From: Acidobacteriota bacterium
GTDB lineage: Bacteria; Acidobacteriota; Thermoanaerobaculia; UBA5066
DNA: 16,624 nt
Assembly (NCBI GenBank): GCA_016789625.1
Contig: JAEUQS010000478.1
Coordinates: forward strand, 1 to 16,624
Direction of reading: 5' to 3'
Positions 14,168-16,624 of this stretch are shown piece by piece. The number at the start of each line of letters is the position of its first letter. The stretch's first letter is position 1. The translations under genes and the position numbers were made by a program. The notes below the pieces were generated by a model. That model was not told where the DNA came from. It worked only from the letters and a program-made list of their open reading frames with translations, and made no database searches.

Positions 14168-14638
14168 ATGGACTTTCGCATCCGAGGCCTCGACCCCGCC
14201 CCGTTCCGCTCGTATTTCGAGCTCTCCGAAGACGAGCTCGCGCGGCGGGGGGCCCGCCGCTCGATCGTGACCGCCTCGCCCGGGACGCCGTGTCGCGTGA
14301 GCCTCGAGGACGCGCCGGTGGGGGAGGAGGTCGTCCTCCTCCACTACGCGCACCACACCACGGAGTCCTCGCCGTGTCGCGCCGCCGGCCCCATCTTCGT
14401 GCGCAAGGCCGCCGGGAGAGCGTTCGACGCCGTCAACGAGGTGCCGGAGCTGTTCCGCACGCGGCTCCTCTCGGTACGCGCCTACGACGACGCCGGCTTC
14501 ATGGTCGCCGCCGACGTCGTGGAGGGCACGGTGCTCGAGGGCACCATCGACAAGCTGCTCGGAAAGACATCGACGGCCTTCCTCCACGTTCACTACGCGC
14601 GTCCGGGCTGCTTCGCCTGCCGCGTCGAGAGAGCGTGA
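14168..14638 (+). CDS. DUF1203 family protein
   Basis: Although the frame is open further upstream to 14099, the ATG at 14168 is preceded by AAGGAG with a six-base gap and gives the family's N terminus (MDFRIRGLDPAPF), making 156 residues, a normal DUF1203 length. Recognisable segments are FELSEDELARRGARR, PCRVSLEDAPVGEEVVLLHY, GPIFVRK, LLSVRAYDDAGFMVAADVVEG and the C-terminal AFLHVHYARPGCFACRVERA. No function is established for the family that I know; there is no signal peptide and no clear catalytic motif, though conserved His/Cys near the end (HVHYARPGCFAC) could bind metal. It ends three bases from the convergent transhydrogenase gene's stop. Confidence 0.88.
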   Translation: MDFRIRGLDPAPFRSYFELSEDELARRGARRSIVTASPGTPCRVSLEDAPVGEEVVLLHYAHHTTESSPCRAAGPIFVRKAAGRAFDAVNEVPELFRTRLLSVRAYDDAGFMVAADVVEGTVLEGTIDKLLGKTSTAFLHVHYARPGCFACRVERA

Positions 14639-14641
14639 TCC

Positions 14642-16624
14642 CTAAAGGCTGACGACGCGTCCCTCGGTGAAGCACCCGCGTGTCTCGTCGAACACGGGTG
14701 CTTCGCCGTATTCCTTCGCCTTGCCGGTCGCCCAGAGGTACGCGGCGAACGCCGCGGCGGCGGCATCGAGCTGGTCGTGCGTGACGGCGTCGGGACCGTG
14801 CGCGAGCTCGATGCCGAGCCCCCGCAGCAGGTCGTAGCGCGCTCTCCGGCCGGAGGGCAGGGTCTTCTTGGGCATCGCGTGGCCGGCCCACTGGCCCCAG
14901 AGGTGATCGAGGTTCACCTCCAGGAGCATCGTGCTCTCCCAGGGCGCCTCGCCCAGCACGCCGAAGCCGGCGTTCCGGAGGTTCGAGAAAAGGAGCACGC
15001 TGCCCGGGAGGGTCGCGCTCGTGCGGCCCGGCCTGCCGGAGGGCTTGCCGAACTTGCCCGACTGCGTGAGGTGCTTCATGGCCTCGCGCACCTTATGCCC
15101 GGCGCCCGGCAGCGCCATGGGGCCGTCGACGGCGATGACGAAGCCGTCCTGGGCGATGTCGGGCGAGACGATGCCGTCGCCCGTGGGCGAGAACGTCCAC
15201 GTGCGGAAGCGCACGCGCCGCCAGCGGTCCATGGCCGCGATCGACACCGGGCGCGTCTCGAGAGCCTCCGGATCCTCGAGCGCGACTCCCAGGAACCAGG
15301 CCCGCCCGCCGGGCGAGGTCTGCACCTTGGCGCCCTTCGAGGCCTCGCTCGCGGCCATCTCGATGGGCGCGCCGCCCGCCTTGTGGGCGAGCCGCTGGAG
15401 GCCGTCGTAGGCCGCGTACTTGAAGCACTCGGCGAGCGTCGGGAAGTTGAAGACCGCCGTCAGGAAATCGTCCAGCCGGCCGTCTTTCATCATGAGCATC
15501 TGGGGAATGTGGACGAGCTCGGAGGCCGCGCCGCCGAGGACGTGAGCCCCCAGGATCTTCCGCGTCTCGGGGTCGAAGATGAGCTTCACGAAGCCGTCGG
15601 GATCGCCCGTGATCTGCCCGCGCGCGTTGTTCTCGTAGCGCGAGCGGCCCACCTCGTAGGGCGTGCCCTTGGCCTTCAGCTCGTCTTCCGTGGCCCCGAT
15701 CATCGAGATCTCGGGGATCGTGTACACGCCGTACGGAAAGAGCTCGGCGATCGACGCCGCCATGCCGACGCCGAACGCGCGCCGCGCGGCCACGCGGCCC
15801 TGATCCATCGAGGTGGCGGCGAGAGCGGGGAAGCCGACCACGTCGCCCGCCGCGTAGATGCCGGGGACGTTCGTCTCGAAATTCCCGTTCACGTTGATCT
15901 TGCCGCGCTCGTCGTAGAGGACGCCGGCCTTCTCGAGGTCCAGCCCGCGCGTGTTGCCCTGGCGGCCCGCCGAGAACAGCATCTTGTCGGCCTTGAGGAT
16001 GCGGCCCGATTTCAGAGCCAGGCGGAGCGCGTTCGTGGCGAGCCCGGGCTCCCGCGAGATGTGCTCCACCGCGTCGCCGAGGAGCACCTCGCCGCCCATG
16101 CGCTCGAGCGCGATCTTGAACGCGGAGGACAGCTCGGAGTCCAGGAAGCCGAGCACGCGGTCGCGCCCTTCGATGAGCGTGACGCGGGTGCCGAGCGCCG
16201 CGAAGATCGACGCGTACTCGCAGCCGATGACGCCGCCGCCGACGACGGCCATGGTGTCGGGAATTCGGTCCAGGTCGAGGAGCTGGTCGGAATCCTCGAC
16301 GTCCGGATCCGCGAACGAGAGACCGCGTGGCGGGAGCGGCGAGGAGCCCACGGCGATGAGGATCACGGGCGCCTCGAGGCGCCGCGTCTCGGTGCCGTCC
16401 TGCGCGTAAACGCCCAGCGTGTGCGCGTCCAGGAAGCGGGCCGTGCCCAGGATCAGCTCGATGCGGTGCCGCTCGAGGTTGCGCCTGATCTGCCGGGTCT
16501 GCCGCTCGATGACGTCGCGCAGACGGCCCACGAGCTGCCGGATGCTCTTCTTGCGGTCCAGCCGGAGCGTCATGCCGTACAGCTCGCGCCGCTGGAAGCC
16601 CGTCAGGTAGAGCGCGGCCTCGCG
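14642..16624 (-). CDS. sthA: Soluble pyridine nucleotide transhydrogenase (SthA) fused to a C-terminal DUF429 domain; N terminus outside window
   Basis: The frame is open to the right edge; translation before the internal ATG (16573) gives REAALYLTGFQRRELYG, matching SthA, so the gene starts beyond the window. Of 660 visible residues, the first 415 or so are the flavoprotein: VVGGGVIGCEYASIFAALG (NAD(P)-binding), AGRQGNT, IYAAGDVVGFPALA and the dimerisation domain with YTIPEISMIG and FNFPTLAECFKYAA. SthA moves hydride between NADPH and NAD+ in the cytoplasm and lacks the redox cysteines of lipoamide dehydrogenase. The last 220 residues are a DUF429 domain (RNase H-like fold, predicted nuclease) with VIAVDGP, LLEVNLDHLWGQW, KKTLPSGRRARYDLLRGLG and THDQLDA, including acidic positions equivalent to D483, E552, D600 and D603 counted from that ATG. 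One uninterrupted frame joins them. Confidence 0.88.
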   Translation of the reverse strand, partial: REAALYLTGFQRRELYGMTLRLDRKKSIRQLVGRLRDVIERQTRQIRRNLERHRIELILGTARFLDAHTLGVYAQDGTETRRLEAPVILIAVGSSPLPPRGLSFADPDVEDSDQLLDLDRIPDTMAVVGGGVIGCEYASIFAALGTRVTLIEGRDRVLGFLDSELSSAFKIALERMGGEVLLGDAVEHISREPGLATNALRLALKSGRILKADKMLFSAGRQGNTRGLDLEKAGVLYDERGKINVNGNFETNVPGIYAAGDVVGFPALAATSMDQGRVAARRAFGVGMAASIAELFPYGVYTIPEISMIGATEDELKAKGTPYEVGRSRYENNARGQITGDPDGFVKLIFDPETRKILGAHVLGGAASELVHIPQMLMMKDGRLDDFLTAVFNFPTLAECFKYAAYDGLQRLAHKAGGAPIEMAASEASKGAKVQTSPGGRAWFLGVALEDPEALETRPVSIAAMDRWRRVRFRTWTFSPTGDGIVSPDIAQDGFVIAVDGPMALPGAGHKVREAMKHLTQSGKFGKPSGRPGRTSATLPGSVLLFSNLRNAGFGVLGEAPWESTMLLEVNLDHLWGQWAGHAMPKKTLPSGRRARYDLLRGLGIELAHGPDAVTHDQLDAAAAAFAAYLWATGKAKEYGEAPVFDETRGCFTEGRVVSL
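14669..14704. repeat. Long-armed inverted repeat inside the 3' end of the SthA-DUF429 gene
   Basis: GAAGCACCCG and CGGGTGCTTC form a perfect 10-bp dyad around 16 bases. It lies 31 bp past the DUF1203 stop, on the downstream side of that gene, where no other terminator fits because the two convergent stops are 3 bp apart. No T tract follows on either strand. Confidence 0.4.

Noticed and set aside
12048..14270. A 740-codon open frame on the plus strand opposite the antiporter
   Set aside because: The translation is dominated by Arg, Glu, Asp and His without domains; the minus-strand antiporter has CPA1 motifs and membrane segments.
1..16624. CRISPR arrays, tRNA or rRNA genes, insertion sequences, prophage
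   Set aside because: I saw no regularly spaced repeats, cloverleaf sequences, conserved rRNA segments, transposase motifs or phage genes on either strand.

Overview
The window is very GC-rich and densely coded, with mostly C- or G-ending codons and several GTG, TTG and CTG starts. The left-edge surface protein ends in a cysteine-containing 'CRMVDTR...GYFE' domain of a kind I associate with secreted proteins of Acidobacteriota (Thermoanaerobaculia and relatives). A free-living, probably uncultured acidobacterium-like organism is therefore my best guess, as inference only. I see no rRNA, tRNA, CRISPR array, insertion sequence or phage gene.

Layout: 1-870 (+) is the 3' end of a large secreted Ig/PKD-like protein. 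892-1538 (-) is a VapB/FitA-VapC/FitB toxin-antitoxin pair. 1621-7254 (+) is a tightly packed five-gene unit, the most interesting part of the window. In order it encodes a catalytic class III extradiol dioxygenase resembling the 2-aminophenol 1,6-dioxygenase beta subunit, a large exported beta-propeller-like protein, a small protein of unknown family, a fusion of a catalytically degenerate dioxygenase alpha subunit with a RidA/2-aminomuconate-deaminase domain, and a DUF4442 hotdog protein. 7386-8351 (+) is a secreted M43/pappalysin-type zinc metalloprotease with a strong ribosome binding site and a clean intrinsic terminator.

8408-11328 (-) is a glycerate 2-kinase (MOFRL family) followed by a B12-binding-type radical SAM protein. 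11405-11698 (+) is a small DUF883-like membrane-anchored helical protein. 11760-14105 (-) is a CPA1 Na+/H+ antiporter followed by a DJ-1/PfpI protein. 14168-14638 (+) is a DUF1203 protein. 14642 to the right edge (-) is a soluble pyridine nucleotide transhydrogenase (SthA) fused to a C-terminal DUF429 domain; its N terminus lies outside the window.

Proposed working of the 1621-7254 unit (inference): the beta and alpha polypeptides form an aminophenol-type ring-cleaving dioxygenase. The deaminase domain carried on the alpha chain then acts on the unstable amino-muconate-type product in the same complex. Roles for the exported propeller, the 120-residue protein and the hotdog protein are not evident from sequence, and no 2-aminomuconic semialdehyde dehydrogenase is present in the window.
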